Source of the DNA: Listeria sp. PSOL-1
Lineage (GTDB): Bacteria; Bacillota; Bacilli; Lactobacillales; Listeriaceae
Length of the DNA stretch: 64,000 nucleotides
Reading direction: 5' to 3'
NCBI RefSeq assembly: GCF_902806445.1
Contig: NZ_LR760298.1
Span: 620,001 to 684,000, forward strand
Shown: piece by piece, positions 8,793 to 17,343 of the stretch
How positions within the stretch are numbered: position 1 is the first letter of the stretch
How the letters are laid out: each line of letters starts with the position of its first letter
Position numbers and translations under genes: made by a program
Notes under the pieces: generated by a model
What the model was told of the DNA's origin: nothing
Seen by the model: only the letters and a program-made list of their open reading frames with translations
Database searches by the model: none

Positions 8793-10952
8793 ATGTCAGA
8801 AAAACAAGTTTTTACAACGGAATTAGCTGGAAAAAAGCTAACCATTGAAGTTGGACAGCTTGCTAAACAAGCGAGTGGTGCTGCGTTAGTACGTTACGGT
8901 GACACCGTCGTTTTAACAGCCGCAGTAGGTTCCAAAAAGCCACGTCCAGGAGATTTCTTTCCCTTAACTGTAAACTATGAAGAAAAAATGTATTCCGTTG
9001 GTAAAGTCCCTGGTGGATTTTTAAAACGTGAGGGACGTCCAAGCGACCGTGCAACATTAACTGCGCGCTTAATTGATCGCCCGATTCGTCCATTATTTGC
9101 TGAAGGTTTTCGAAATGAAGTACAAATAACATCAACCGTTTTTAGTGTAGACCAAGATTGCTCACCGGAAATGGCAGCAATGCTCGGTTCATCAGCGGCA
9201 CTTTCTATCTCTGATATTCCCTTTGAAGGACCAATTGCAGGGGTTGATGTCGGGCGCATTGATGGAAAATATATCATCAATCCAACGACTGAACAAGCTG
9301 AAAAAAGCGATATTGAACTTACCGTCGCTGGTACGCATGAAGCGATTAACATGGTAGAAGCCGGAGCAAAAGAAGTTTCCGAAGAGGCAATGCTTGAAGC
9401 GATCATGTTTGGTCACGAAGAAATCAAGCGTTTATGCGAATTTCAACAAGAAATTGTTCAAGCTGTAGGTAAAGAAAAACGCGAAATTGAACTCTTTGTT
9501 ACAGATCCTGAACTTGAAGCTGAGGTTAAGAATTTAAGCGAAACAAAGATGAAAAAAGCAATCCAAACAGAAGAGAAAAAAGCACGTGAAGCCGCAATTG
9601 ATGCTGTGAAGGAAGAAATTCTAGCGATTTATGAAGAAAAAGAGCTAGAAGATAAAGAAGCATTGTTAGCCGATGTAGCTCATATTTTAGAAATGATCGA
9701 AAAAGATGAAATGCGTCGCTTAATTTCACAAGATAAAATTCGTCCTGATGGGCGTAAAGTAGATGAAATTCGCCCATTATCATCTGAAGTAGGTTTGCTT
9801 CCTCGTGTGCATGGGTCAGGTCTATTTACACGTGGACAAACGCAAGCTTTAAGCATTTGCACATTAGCACCATTACGCGAACATCAAATTATTGATGGCC
9901 TTGGAACAGAGGAATATAAACGTTTTATGCACCACTATAATTTCCCACAATTTAGCGTTGGTGAAACAGGGCCACGCCGCGCACCTGGTCGTCGTGAAAT
10001 TGGACACGGGGCATTAGGAGAACGCGCATTACAATATGTTATTCCTTCTGAAGAAAAATTCCCTTATACGATTCGCCTTGTTTCTGAAGTTCTTGAATCA
10101 AACGGTTCAAGTTCGCAAGCAAGTATTTGTGGATCAACACTTGCGATGATGGATGCAGGTGTCCCTATTAAAGCACCAGTTGCAGGTATCGCAATGGGCC
10201 TTGTTAAGTTAGGTGAAGATTATACAATCTTAACGGATATTCAAGGAATGGAAGATCATTTTGGCGATATGGACTTTAAAGTAGCAGGGACACGCGCTGG
10301 TATTACGGCATTACAAATGGACATTAAAATTGATGGTTTGAGCCGTCAAATTTTAGAAGAAGCATTAGCACAAGCAAAAGCTGGACGTCTTCACATCTTA
10401 GATCATTTAGAACAAACAATAAGCAAACCTCGTGAAGAACTTTCCATGTATGCACCAAAAATTATGACAATGTCAATCAAGCCTGAGAAAATTAAAGATG
10501 TCATTGGACCAGGTGGAAAACAAATTAACGCCATCATAGAAGAAACAGACGTTAAAATTGATATTGAACAAGATGGCACAGTTTATATCGCTTCACAAGA
10601 CGAAGCGATGAATAAAAAAGCAAGAAGCATTATTGAAGATATTGTGCGTGAAGTCCAGGTAGGTGAAATTTATACTGGAAAAGTTCGTCGTATTGAAAAA
10701 TTCGGTGCTTTTGTAGAATTATTCAAAGGGACAGATGGTTTGGTTCACATTTCTGAATTAGCTCACGAGCGCGTTGGGAAAGTAGAGGACATATTAAAAC
10801 TTGGCGATGAAGTTACTGTAAAAGTAATTGAAATCGATCATCAAGGACGAATTAACTTATCACGTAAAGCATTACTTGAGAAAAAAGAAACCGAAGAAAC
10901 AAAACGACCTGAAAAGAAACCTTACAACAACAAGCGTAAAGATGATAAATAA
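8793..10952 (+). CDS. pnpA: Polyribonucleotide nucleotidyltransferase (PNPase)
   Basis: A 3'-5' phosphorolytic exoribonuclease of the RNA degradosome, 719 residues. Two RNase PH domains are visible: the first begins near residue 15 with the [25 protein letters not shown] region, the second near 315 with [14 protein letters not shown] and [16 protein letters not shown]-like residues. They are separated by an all-helical Glu/Lys-rich linker and followed by KH ([11 protein letters not shown]) and S1 ([28 protein letters not shown]) domains. The start follows AGAGGAG. The lysine-rich tail is short. Confidence 0.97.
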   Translation: MSEKQVFTTELAGKKLTIEVGQLAKQASGAALVRYGDTVVLTAAVGSKKPRPGDFFPLTVNYEEKMYSVGKVPGGFLKREGRPSDRATLTARLIDRPIRPLFAEGFRNEVQITSTVFSVDQDCSPEMAAMLGSSAALSISDIPFEGPIAGVDVGRIDGKYIINPTTEQAEKSDIELTVAGTHEAINMVEAGAKEVSEEAMLEAIMFGHEEIKRLCEFQQEIVQAVGKEKREIELFVTDPELEAEVKNLSETKMKKAIQTEEKKAREAAIDAVKEEILAIYEEKELEDKEALLADVAHILEMIEKDEMRRLISQDKIRPDGRKVDEIRPLSSEVGLLPRVHGSGLFTRGQTQALSICTLAPLREHQIIDGLGTEEYKRFMHHYNFPQFSVGETGPRRAPGRREIGHGALGERALQYVIPSEEKFPYTIRLVSEVLESNGSSSQASICGSTLAMMDAGVPIKAPVAGIAMGLVKLGEDYTILTDIQGMEDHFGDMDFKVAGTRAGITALQMDIKIDGLSRQILEEALAQAKAGRLHILDHLEQTISKPREELSMYAPKIMTMSIKPEKIKDVIGPGGKQINAIIEETDVKIDIEQDGTVYIASQDEAMNKKARSIIEDIVREVQVGEIYTGKVRRIEKFGAFVELFKGTDGLVHISELAHERVGKVEDILKLGDEVTVKVIEIDHQGRINLSRKALLEKKETEETKRPEKKPYNNKRKDDK

Positions 10953-10997
10953 AAAAACGCAACAAAGCTTTGAATGAAAGCTTTGTTGCGTTTTTTT
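10952..10997. terminator. Bidirectional terminator between pnpA and the minus-strand gene
   Basis: A 20-bp perfect stem (10952-10971 with 10977-10996) closes a 5-base loop. It has A runs on the left and T runs on the right, so it can serve both converging genes. Confidence 0.93.
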
Positions 10998-11460
10998 ATT
11001 TATGAGCCAGTTTTTTAGCAATTTGCTCAAATGACATGTCGCTATTTAGTGGATATTTTCCGTCACGGATATATTTTTCGTAGTTATTTTGTTTTAAATA
11101 GTTGTCGAAGTCATTGGCATTTTTAATAATACCGTTCTTTTGTAATTCCTCGCTTGCTTTAGAAGAAGGATCACCTTTTTCTAGTGTTAAGGTATAAGTT
11201 TTTACTTTTTTCTTTGCTTCTTCTTCTTTGGCTTTTTGTTCTGCCTGTTTTGTTTTTTCTAGCTCTTTTTCGGCCAATAATTTTTCATATTTTTCTTTCC
11301 ATGAAGCTTCATTTTTTGATGTTGCTTTGGTTTGTTCTGCCTTTGTTGAAGTCGGCTGTTTTACACTTTTTGAAACACTAGGAGAAACTTGACTGAAAAC
11401 AAACAGGACAAGTGCAGAAATGAGAAAACCAAGAGCAATCATTTGTAAATTTTTTTTCAT
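10996..11460 (-). CDS. Membrane-anchored protein with YceG/MltG-like domain
   Basis: A 154-residue protein. An N-terminal signal-anchor (about 6-24) is followed by a Lys/Glu/Ala-rich charged stretch predicted as coiled coil (about 50-95). The C-terminal part contains YTLTLEKGDPSSKASEELQKNG and a terminal YPLNSDMSFEQIAKKLA. The C-terminal domain resembles the LysM-like entry domain of endolytic transglycosylase MltG (IPKG-SS-I-LKKNGVI and GxYxL-xMs-eei-kkL). There is no catalytic lytic transglycosylase domain, so an enzyme function is not implied. It is 41 bases downstream of the preceding minus-strand gene and is likely co-transcribed. Confidence 0.75.
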   Translation of the reverse strand: MKKNLQMIALGFLISALVLFVFSQVSPSVSKSVKQPTSTKAEQTKATSKNEASWKEKYEKLLAEKELEKTKQAEQKAKEEEAKKKVKTYTLTLEKGDPSSKASEELQKNGIIKNANDFDNYLKQNNYEKYIRDGKYPLNSDMSFEQIAKKLAHK

Positions 11461-11501
11461 AGATACACTCCTTTTTTAGATTCTCTTATTCAAAATTGAA
11501 A

Positions 11502-11870
11502 CTAATGTTTCAAATATTCTTTAATGATCTGCTCAATTTCTTCTTGGGGAAGAGAAGATTGCTCAACAATCTCTTCTGTTGTAATGCCGGACGTATAAAG
11601 TGTGATCACTTGTTTTTTTAGTAACTCACGTATTTTAGGGCTCAGTTCTTTTTGAGTGTCTTCGTGAGCAGTAGGCAGTTCGGTTTTTTCTATATGACTC
11701 GCTTTTTCAAGAATCGTCACACGTCTTTTTAGTTCATAGTTTTCATACATTAACTGAGAAGCTACTTCTTCGATCTCTGTTTCAAGGTTTTTGCTATCGC
11801 TTTTTTGCATAAAAGATAAAACAAAAAGAGCGATGGCAGCAATAAGCAGAATAACAATCACTATGGTCAT
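11502..11870 (-). CDS. Small membrane-anchored protein, unknown function
   Basis: Not recognised as a named family. The N-terminus is one transmembrane helix (MTIVIVILLIAAIALFVLSF). A helical charged stretch follows, and the C-terminus (TLYTSGITTEEIVEQSSLPQEEIEQIIKEYL) looks like a small helix-turn-helix facing the cytoplasm. The frame opens with a GTG at 11885 lying inside the likely ribosome site AAGAGGTG, so the ATG at 11870 is preferred, though its spacing is long (12-14 bases). It is the first gene of a two-gene minus-strand unit. Confidence 0.75.
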   Translation of the reverse strand: MTIVIVILLIAAIALFVLSFMQKSDSKNLETEIEEVASQLMYENYELKRRVTILEKASHIEKTELPTAHEDTQKELSPKIRELLKKQVITLYTSGITTEEIVEQSSLPQEEIEQIIKEYLKH

Positions 11871-11909
11871 TATTTTTTGGTACACCTCTTTTCGCTAAGC
11901 CTACTTTTA

Positions 11910-11918
11910 GTTATAGCA
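11910..11918 (-). promoter_or_regulatory. Extended -10 element for the two minus-strand membrane genes
   Basis: On the minus strand TGC precedes TATAAC (plus 11910-11915). No good -35 is present at 17 bp. Confidence 0.35.
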
Positions 11919-11986
11919 TAAAAGTATATAAAACGCTATGCAAAAATGAATTTGTAAAGAAATTAAAAAGAATGACGCATGAAACC

Positions 11987-12015
11987 TTGCAAGTATTGTG
12001 TAAAAATGATATCAT
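11987..12015 (+). promoter_or_regulatory. Promoter of rpmG
   Basis: TTGCAA (11987-11992), 17 bp, TATCAT (12010-12015), with extended -10 TG at 12007-12008. Confidence 0.75.
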
Positions 12016-12064
12016 AATAAAAGTCTGAGGAATAAAACCTTACAAAGAGTTGGAGGGGAAATAA

Positions 12065-12214
12065 ATGCGCGTAAATATTACTTTAGAATGCACCGAATCT
12101 GGTGACCGTAACTATATCACCACTAAAAATAAACGTGAGAATCCTGAACGTATTGAACTAAAAAAATATTGTCCAAGATTACGTCGTGTAACTTTACATC
12201 GCGAAACAAAGTAA
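12065..12214 (+). CDS. rpmG: 50S ribosomal protein L33, zinc-ligand-poor form
   Basis: A 49-residue L33 starting [17 protein letters not shown] and ending [10 protein letters not shown]. The start follows GTTGGAGGGG. Zinc-binding L33 carries two CxxC pairs. Here the first pair reads CTES and the second KYCPRLRR, so only one Cys of each remains and zinc binding is unlikely. Firmicutes often keep zinc-binding and zinc-free L33 paralogues, so a partner gene elsewhere is likely. It is flanked by its own promoter and a terminator. Confidence 0.95.
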   Translation: MRVNITLECTESGDRNYITTKNKRENPERIELKKYCPRLRRVTLHRETK

Positions 12215-12242
12215 GCAGCAGGATTTGCCCTGTTGCTTTTTT
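12214..12242 (+). terminator. Intrinsic terminator after rpmG
   Basis: AGCAGCAGG (12214-12222) pairs with CCTGTTGCT (12229-12237) with one G-U pair, followed by a T run. Confidence 0.8.
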
Positions 12243-12273
12243 ATTATTCAAAAAGTAAAGAGGTGCTTTTAGG

Positions 12274-12813
12274 ATGAATAAAAAAGAAATTAGGCAACAG
12301 ATTTTAAAGACGTTAAGTGAAATGCCAAAAGAGACTCATTTAGAAAGATCAAAAGAACTAGCAGAAATGCTTTTTCAAACCAATGAATGGAATCGCGCTC
12401 AAATTATTGGAGTGACATTATCGCGTTTTCCAGAAGTTGAAACGAGTTTTATCATAAAAGAAGCAGATCGTACTGGGAAAAAAATTGCTATTCCAAAAAC
12501 ATATGGTAAAGAACATACAATGGATTTTCATCTTTATGAAGTTAACGATAAATTAATGAAGACCAAGCTAGGATTAAAAGAACCATTAGACGATGCTCCT
12601 TTTATAGCAAAAGAAAGGATCTCGCTTTTAATTGTTCCAGGTGTTGCTTATCAAAAAGCTGGTTATCGAATTGGTTTTGGTGGAGGTTTTTATGATCGTT
12701 ATTTAGCTAATTTTGTTGGAGATACGGTTTCGTTATTGTTTCAAGAACAGCAAAATGAAGAGTTTACAGCTCAAATGCATGATCAGCCTGTCCAAAAGCT
12801 TCTAATTTACTAA
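12274..12813 (+). CDS. 5-formyltetrahydrofolate cyclo-ligase
   Basis: An ATP-dependent enzyme that converts 5-formyl-THF to 5,10-methenyl-THF, linking to folD and the gcv genes in this window. The 179-residue product has the N-terminal basic start NKKEIRQQIL, the VPGVAYQKAGYRIGFGGGFYDRYL signature (GFGGGFYDR nucleotide/folate-binding loop), and a short C-terminus. The ATG start follows AGAGGTGC. It lies between rpmG and gluP, as in Listeria and near yqgN in Bacillus. Confidence 0.94.
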   Translation: MNKKEIRQQILKTLSEMPKETHLERSKELAEMLFQTNEWNRAQIIGVTLSRFPEVETSFIIKEADRTGKKIAIPKTYGKEHTMDFHLYEVNDKLMKTKLGLKEPLDDAPFIAKERISLLIVPGVAYQKAGYRIGFGGGFYDRYLANFVGDTVSLLFQEQQNEEFTAQMHDQPVQKLLIY

Positions 12814-12865
12814 ATTCGCTTATTAAAAAAATTTGAAAAATCAGGGTAGAATGTTTACAATCCCT

Positions 12866-12894
12866 GTTTTTTTGCGTATAGTAATAGATATAAT
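12866..12894 (+). promoter_or_regulatory. Promoter of gluP-yqgQ-glcK
   Basis: A consensus TATAAT at 12889-12894 sits behind a T-rich, poor -35 region. A weak CAGGG/CCCTG hairpin with seven Ts (about 12842-12872) just upstream may end the previous gene. The predicted start near 12901 lies at the ATG at 12900, which argues against that ATG as the gluP start. Confidence 0.5.
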
Positions 12895-12917
12895 TTGTTA
12901 TGAAAGCAGGTAATTTT

Positions 12918-14462
12918 TTGAACTCCCTGGAGACATTTATTTTCTGGCATTTGACCAGTTATTTTTTAAGCGAAGAAAATTATCGTTTAATCCATTTACA
13001 TGAAGAAAAACATGAGCTTTGGTTAGAAAATCCTGCTCAAAAAGATCGTCCTGTTATTCGTATCCAAATGAAGGAGTTAAGTTGGTCTAACGTGATCGAG
13101 CGTGATATCAATCATACTTTTCATATTGTAGAAAATTTACGAAAGCAAATGGGACGAATGAAGCTGTTTTTAGCCAATATTTATATTAGCCCATTTGAAC
13201 CAGTGGGAGACACCAGTTCTTTTTTTATCAAGCCAATCACTAAGAAAAATGGGAAGCTTGCTATCCAGAATCTTTTATTGACAAGCGAAAATCTGAAGCC
13301 CCAATTAGAAAATATTGAGAAAAGACTGGGCGTTAAAAATGGATCATTTAGCATTCCTGACAAAGTTACAGAGGAAATGGTGACAAAAGAGCGTGATTCA
13401 GTTATTCGGTATATTACGGCAAAGGTAAATGAAGAGCAGCAATCTGCTCGTAAAGAAAAGCCTCTTGTTACGTATACTTTTTTAGCAATGCAAATTTTAG
13501 CTTTTATTTTTATTTTTTTGCAAGATCGTGCGTTAAGCACCTATACGCTTGTAAAATGGGGAGCGATGTTTAACCCGCTTGTTTATGAAGGTGAATGGTG
13601 GCGTTTTATTTCTCCTGTTTTATTGCATGTAAATTTCATGCACATTGCTTCAAACTGTATTATGCTTTATGTGATTGGTCCATGGGCAGAAGGTGCTTTT
13701 GGCAAGTGGCGTTATTTCTTCATTTTACTTTTTGGAGGAATAGCTGGAAATATTGCTAGCTTTGCTTTTAATCCAGAAAGCGTTTCAGTTGGTTCAAGCA
13801 CAGCTTTATTTGCTGTTTTTGGTGCATTGCTTTATCTTGTAGTGCGTAGACCACATATTTATGCAAAAACAATTGGAACAAGTATTGCTGCTCTTGTAGT
13901 TGTTAATTTGATCATTGATATTTTTTCACCTAATATTAGTTTATCTGGGCATGTCGGTGGTCTTGTTGGAGGCTTCTTTATAGCTGGAACACTTTCTTTA
14001 AAAAAACACTACTTTCATTGGCGTCAATTGATGTACGGTATAAGCTCATTTATCCTAGTAGTTCTTTTTGTTTTTGTAGGTTTAGATAAAATAGACGAGC
14101 CAATTCGTCCATCTGCTACAAATGCTATTGCACAGTCTTATTTACAAGACGGCAAACCTAAAGAAGCCAATAAATTAGTGCGTTATTTGGAAATATCGGA
14201 TAGTGCGGATGAAAATACGTATACACTGCGAGCTTCTGAGGCTATAAAACAAAAGGACTTTTATCATGCCGCCCAATTCGCGAAAAAAGCAAATGACATC
14301 GATCCTTCAATGGCCTATCCGTATTATGTTTTAGCTCTTTATAAGCTAAATACTGGAAATAAGGCTGCTGCGAGAATAGAAGCGAAAAAAGCAGCAGAAT
14401 TATCTGATGATCCGATATATCGTGAATTTTATGCCCGATTAATGCAAGAAAATAATAGATAA
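12918..14462 (+). CDS. gluP: Rhomboid family intramembrane serine protease with TPR domain
   Basis: A GluP/YqgP-type rhomboid of 514 residues. An N-terminal cytosolic domain (about 1-180) precedes six to seven membrane segments, then TPR-like helices (about 390-510). Catalytic candidates are the Asn of MHIASNCIML, the Ser of VGSSTALFAVFG and the His of LSGHVGGLVGGFF. The serine motif is GSST, whereas most rhomboids have GxSG. The TTG at 12918 is chosen because an in-frame ATG at 12900 lies at the predicted transcription start and lacks a ribosome site. It begins the operon with yqgQ and glcK. Confidence 0.9.
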   Translation: MNSLETFIFWHLTSYFLSEENYRLIHLHEEKHELWLENPAQKDRPVIRIQMKELSWSNVIERDINHTFHIVENLRKQMGRMKLFLANIYISPFEPVGDTSSFFIKPITKKNGKLAIQNLLLTSENLKPQLENIEKRLGVKNGSFSIPDKVTEEMVTKERDSVIRYITAKVNEEQQSARKEKPLVTYTFLAMQILAFIFIFLQDRALSTYTLVKWGAMFNPLVYEGEWWRFISPVLLHVNFMHIASNCIMLYVIGPWAEGAFGKWRYFFILLFGGIAGNIASFAFNPESVSVGSSTALFAVFGALLYLVVRRPHIYAKTIGTSIAALVVVNLIIDIFSPNISLSGHVGGLVGGFFIAGTLSLKKHYFHWRQLMYGISSFILVVLFVFVGLDKIDEPIRPSATNAIAQSYLQDGKPKEANKLVRYLEISDSADENTYTLRASEAIKQKDFYHAAQFAKKANDIDPSMAYPYYVLALYKLNTGNKAAARIEAKKAAELSDDPIYREFYARLMQENNR

Positions 14463-14475
14463 AGAAGGTTAAAAT

Positions 14476-14685
14476 TTGGATTCTGTTTATGATGTAGGGC
14501 AGTTATTAAAGAAATTTGGTATTTATGTTTATCTTGGCAAACGTGAGTATGATATTGAAATGATGGAACATGAACTGACAGAACTGTTTAAACATAGCCT
14601 TTTAGATCGTGAAAATTATGCCCGAGCAAGGAGTATTTTAAAGCAAGAGTTGATGAAAGAAAAGCGAATAAATAACCAGCATTAA
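14476..14685 (+). CDS. yqgQ: YqgQ family protein
   Basis: A 69-residue protein matching the YqgQ family (DUF910), a small helical protein of unknown role found between a rhomboid gene and glucokinase in Firmicutes. Recognisable features are the N-terminal VGQLLKKFGIYVYLGKREYDIEMM and a helical remainder. The start is TTG with AGAAGG upstream. It lies 13 bases after gluP and 17 before glcK and is surely co-transcribed. Confidence 0.88.
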   Translation: MDSVYDVGQLLKKFGIYVYLGKREYDIEMMEHELTELFKHSLLDRENYARARSILKQELMKEKRINNQH

Positions 14686-14702
14686 ATGGGTTGGAGGAAT
14701 CA

Positions 14703-15689
14703 ATGTTAATGGAAAAGAAACTAATTGGTGTTGATTTAGGCGGGACATCAGTAAAAATGGCTATTTTGACTAAAGATGGAGAGGTAGAAGAAAAATGGTC
14801 AATTAAAACAAATATCAGTGATAATGGCTCGCACATCGTTAAAGAATTAGGTGATAGCTTAAATCAAAAGCTGACCGAATTAGGGCTTGATAATCAACAG
14901 TTTTACGGAGTAGGAATGGGAACGCCTGGAACAGTTAATTATGAAAAAGGAATTGTTAAAGGTGCTTATAACCTTAACTGGTCAAAAGAACAGCATGTCA
15001 GAGATGGCTTAGCGCGAATCACTGGCCTATCGATCTTCTTGGATAATGACGCAAATGTTGCTGCTTTAGGTGAAAGATGGAAAGGCGCAGGAGAAGGCGG
15101 GGCCAATGTTGTTTTTGTTACGCTTGGGACTGGTGTTGGTGGCGGAATTTTCGCTGAAGGACAAATTCTTCACGGAGTTCGAGGTGCAGCTGGTGAAATT
15201 GGTCATGTTACTGTTATGCCTGAAAATGGCTATCAGTGTACTTGTGGGAAAAAAGGATGCTTAGAGACGGTTGCCTCTGCAACTGGAATTGTTCGAGTAG
15301 CTAAGGAAATGGCAAAAGAATTCTCTGATGTTTCTGAGTTAAAACAGCTCATTTCAGACGAAAAAGAAATTACGTCTAAAAAGGTATTTGATTTAGGAAA
15401 AAAGAATGATCAACTTGCTGTTGCTGTTATTGACCGGATTTCTTTCTATTTAGCACTAGCGCTCAGTCATATCGGTAATATGCTAAATCCAGAAAAGATC
15501 ATTATTGGCGGTGGTGTATCTGCTGCAGGAGATTCATTACTTAAGCCTATTGTTTCTTATTTTGAAAAAATGGTATTTCCAGTGGTGAGAGAATCAACCA
15601 AAATTTCAATTGCCACACTTGGAAATGATGCAGGAATTATTGGTGCTGCTTGGCTTGCACTTCCAGACGATGAAGATCAAGAGGCATAA
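14703..15689 (+). CDS. glcK: Glucokinase, ROK family
   Basis: Phosphorylates glucose to glucose-6-phosphate. The 328-residue product has the ATP-binding DLGGTSVKMAI, the substrate-binding LDNDANVAALGE with the catalytic Asp, the GTGVGGGI loop, and the zinc motif CTCGKKGCLETVAS of ROK kinases. The ATG at 14703 sits 5 bases from GGAGG. A TTG further upstream (14691) would place the start inside that site. It ends the gluP-yqgQ-glcK operon. Confidence 0.93.
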   Translation: MLMEKKLIGVDLGGTSVKMAILTKDGEVEEKWSIKTNISDNGSHIVKELGDSLNQKLTELGLDNQQFYGVGMGTPGTVNYEKGIVKGAYNLNWSKEQHVRDGLARITGLSIFLDNDANVAALGERWKGAGEGGANVVFVTLGTGVGGGIFAEGQILHGVRGAAGEIGHVTVMPENGYQCTCGKKGCLETVASATGIVRVAKEMAKEFSDVSELKQLISDEKEITSKKVFDLGKKNDQLAVAVIDRISFYLALALSHIGNMLNPEKIIIGGGVSAAGDSLLKPIVSYFEKMVFPVVRESTKISIATLGNDAGIIGAAWLALPDDEDQEA

Positions 15690-15690
15690 A

Positions 15691-15877
15691 CAAAATAAAA
15701 CGGTGACAAGCGCTCGCGATTGAAGAGGTTTGCCAGACTTCCGGTTTTCACGTGTACTCCATTTCCGGTTTCTGGCAAACTTTTTCAATACTAAAGTTTT
15801 TGCATGATTTGTCGCGTTTAACATGTAGTATTACGCGCTATTTTTCAAATCGTAAAATATAGCTGAACCGTACTATG
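15691..15877. repeat. Dispersed palindromic repeat, copy 1
   Basis: It fills the junction between converging glcK and comGG. It begins with an ACAAAATAAA-CGG segment and GACAAGCGCTCGC. It contains an 18-bp imperfect inverted repeat (TTGAAGAGGTTTGCCAGA, 15720-15737, against TCTGGCAAACTTTTTCAA, 15770-15787), and ends with TTTGTCGCG and a GCTGAACCGTACTATG tail. The same layout recurs at 53141 with different stem bases that still pair. It looks like a mobile palindrome or a conserved RNA structure; no ORF. Confidence 0.75.
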
Positions 15878-16196
15878 CTCCAGACTCTTTGGTTGCGGGA
15901 AGAAAAAATTCGCGTTGTAAATGGTAGCCGTTTTTCAACCAAATATTGGCGGTTATTGTAGCATTGATAGAATTGTAATTTGAAAATTGAATTTTACTTG
16001 AACCATAATACATCTCACTTGCTGTTGTTTTTTGCATAAGCACTAATCTAGCTTCAATTTCTGCTTGATAATAACTTTGAATGCTTTTTTCAAAATGAAG
16101 TTGTTGGCTATATATAAATAGGGTGCTAGTGATAATTAAACTAGTGATTAAAAAAATAAAAAGCGTAAATGGTAAAGTGAATCCATTTTTTTTCAT
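15873..16196 (-). CDS. comGG: Competence pseudopilus protein ComGG
   Basis: The last gene of the comG operon, encoding a 107-residue minor pseudopilin-like protein. An N-terminal MKKNGFTLPFTLFIFLITSLII hydrophobic segment is preceded by a short basic leader. It overlaps comGF by 4 bases. Sequence conservation in ComGG is low, and identity rests on position and the N-terminal helix. Its stop abuts the repeat at 15691-15877. Confidence 0.82.
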   Translation of the reverse strand: MKKNGFTLPFTLFIFLITSLIITSTLFIYSQQLHFEKSIQSYYQAEIEARLVLMQKTTASEMYYGSSKIQFSNYNSINATITANIWLKNGYHLQREFFLPATKESGA

Positions 16197-16666
16197 TGTT
16201 CATTCACCTCAGGATGAAGTGGTAATTGCATGGTTTGGATCGTTCGATTAGACAGCTCCACATTTATTTTAATTGCATGATTTGCTTTTTTTATATCAAT
16301 ATCTTTAATTTGGAAAAGTAGTGGTTCATGTCCTTTGTTATTGATTTGCTTGCGAATCATATCTTGGTACTTTGTAAAGCAAACAAGGCCTTTCGTAGAA
16401 GTTAAACATAAGCTTTCTTTTGAAATAGAAGAAATGGATTGGCTATGATTGTATTCGTTTAACAGTTGATTTCGAAAGATTGTCCATTCGCTTGTTAAAG
16501 ACATGTCTGATAAATCCAATATAGAATGAAGTGACAAGATGACAATGGGAATCAGTGTAGTCATACATGTGGCAATGATTAAAGTTAATATCGCTTCAAT
16601 TAGTGTAAAACCAGCACTATTTTTGATCCGATAACGAACAGTAACTAAAGGTTGCTGATTTTGCAC
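16193..16666 (-). CDS. comGF: Competence pseudopilus protein ComGF
   Basis: A 157-residue minor pseudopilin with the prepilin-type N-terminus NSAGFTLIEAILTLIIATCMTTLIP (processed after Gly by ComC). The GTG start at 16666 has AGAAGGAG upstream at 12 bases, so it overlaps the end of comGE by about 50 bases. A later start nearer the pilin motif is possible. The middle contains CFTKYQDMIRKQINNKG, consistent with ComGF. Confidence 0.85.
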   Translation of the reverse strand: MQNQQPLVTVRYRIKNSAGFTLIEAILTLIIATCMTTLIPIVILSLHSILDLSDMSLTSEWTIFRNQLLNEYNHSQSISSISKESLCLTSTKGLVCFTKYQDMIRKQINNKGHEPLLFQIKDIDIKKANHAIKINVELSNRTIQTMQLPLHPEVNEQ

Positions 16667-16922
16667 AGATTTGCCACACTCCTTCTGTTTTACTTTTTTG
16701 GATTGTTAGATTACCAATTGTTTTATTGCTTTCTTTGTTATCGTGGAGTAATAAATTGCTTTCATCGGCTATTGTTTGTAACAACATTGTTTTTTGCTTT
16801 TCTGTTTGAAGTGTATCAACCATTTTGAATAAACCAGGAATCAAAAAAGAGCAAATCAGTGAAAAAATACTTAGAGAAATGAGCCCTTCGAGGAGAGAAA
16901 AACCATTAATTTTGTTTAGCAA
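16617..16922 (-). CDS. comGE: Competence pseudopilus protein ComGE
   Basis: A minor pseudopilin with the prepilin motif NGFSLLEGLISLSIFSLICSF. The frame is open to an ATG at 16967. The TTG at 16922 is preferred because it has AAGGGG about 10 bases upstream and leaves the short leader usual for pseudopilins. It then overlaps comGD by 17 bases. The product is 101 residues. Start confidence is moderate. Confidence 0.82.
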   Translation of the reverse strand: MLNKINGFSLLEGLISLSIFSLICSFLIPGLFKMVDTLQTEKQKTMLLQTIADESNLLLHDNKESNKTIGNLTIQKSKTEGVWQICAKSATFSYCSLSDQK

Positions 16923-17343
16923 TGCGAAAGCGCCCCTTTCCGATTTGAAAGATAATTTGATAGTCATAGCCTTTACCGTAAAGCGTTACTGTTTTAAATT
17001 TATTTATATGGCCTGTGGATGCATGGAATTTAAAAGTTTCATCTTGGGCCTCTTTAAAATGTAGATTTTTAGGATAGTTCATATGGATAGGCTGTTGATT
17101 TGCGCTTTTCATCGTTATGGATTCTGAGGTAAATGACAGTGTACTATTTTCATTGCTAGTTATTGCTGCCATTTGAACCGTATAAATCGTCGTTTGTAAT
17201 TCGCGAAAAAAATTCCGTTCTTGTTGGTTATCAAGTAATTTTCCAATTGGGAATAAAGTGATGCGGATTAAAAGCATAAATATGGTAAGGACAAATAGGA
17301 TTTCAATTAATGAAAAACCATTTGGCTTAACTTTCTTGAACAT
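16906..17343 (-). CDS. comGD: Competence pseudopilus protein ComGD
   Basis: A minor pseudopilin of about 145 residues with the prepilin motif PNGFSLIEILFVLTIFMLLI. The ATG at 17343 (FKKVKPNGFSLIE leader) gives a normal-length leader and a 17-base overlap with comGC. The frame extends upstream to 17376, but that would add 11 residues with no ribosome site. Expression probably depends on translational coupling to comGC. Confidence 0.86.
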   Translation of the reverse strand: MFKKVKPNGFSLIEILFVLTIFMLLIRITLFPIGKLLDNQQERNFFRELQTTIYTVQMAAITSNENSTLSFTSESITMKSANQQPIHMNYPKNLHFKEAQDETFKFHASTGHINKFKTVTLYGKGYDYQIIFQIGKGRFRIAKQN

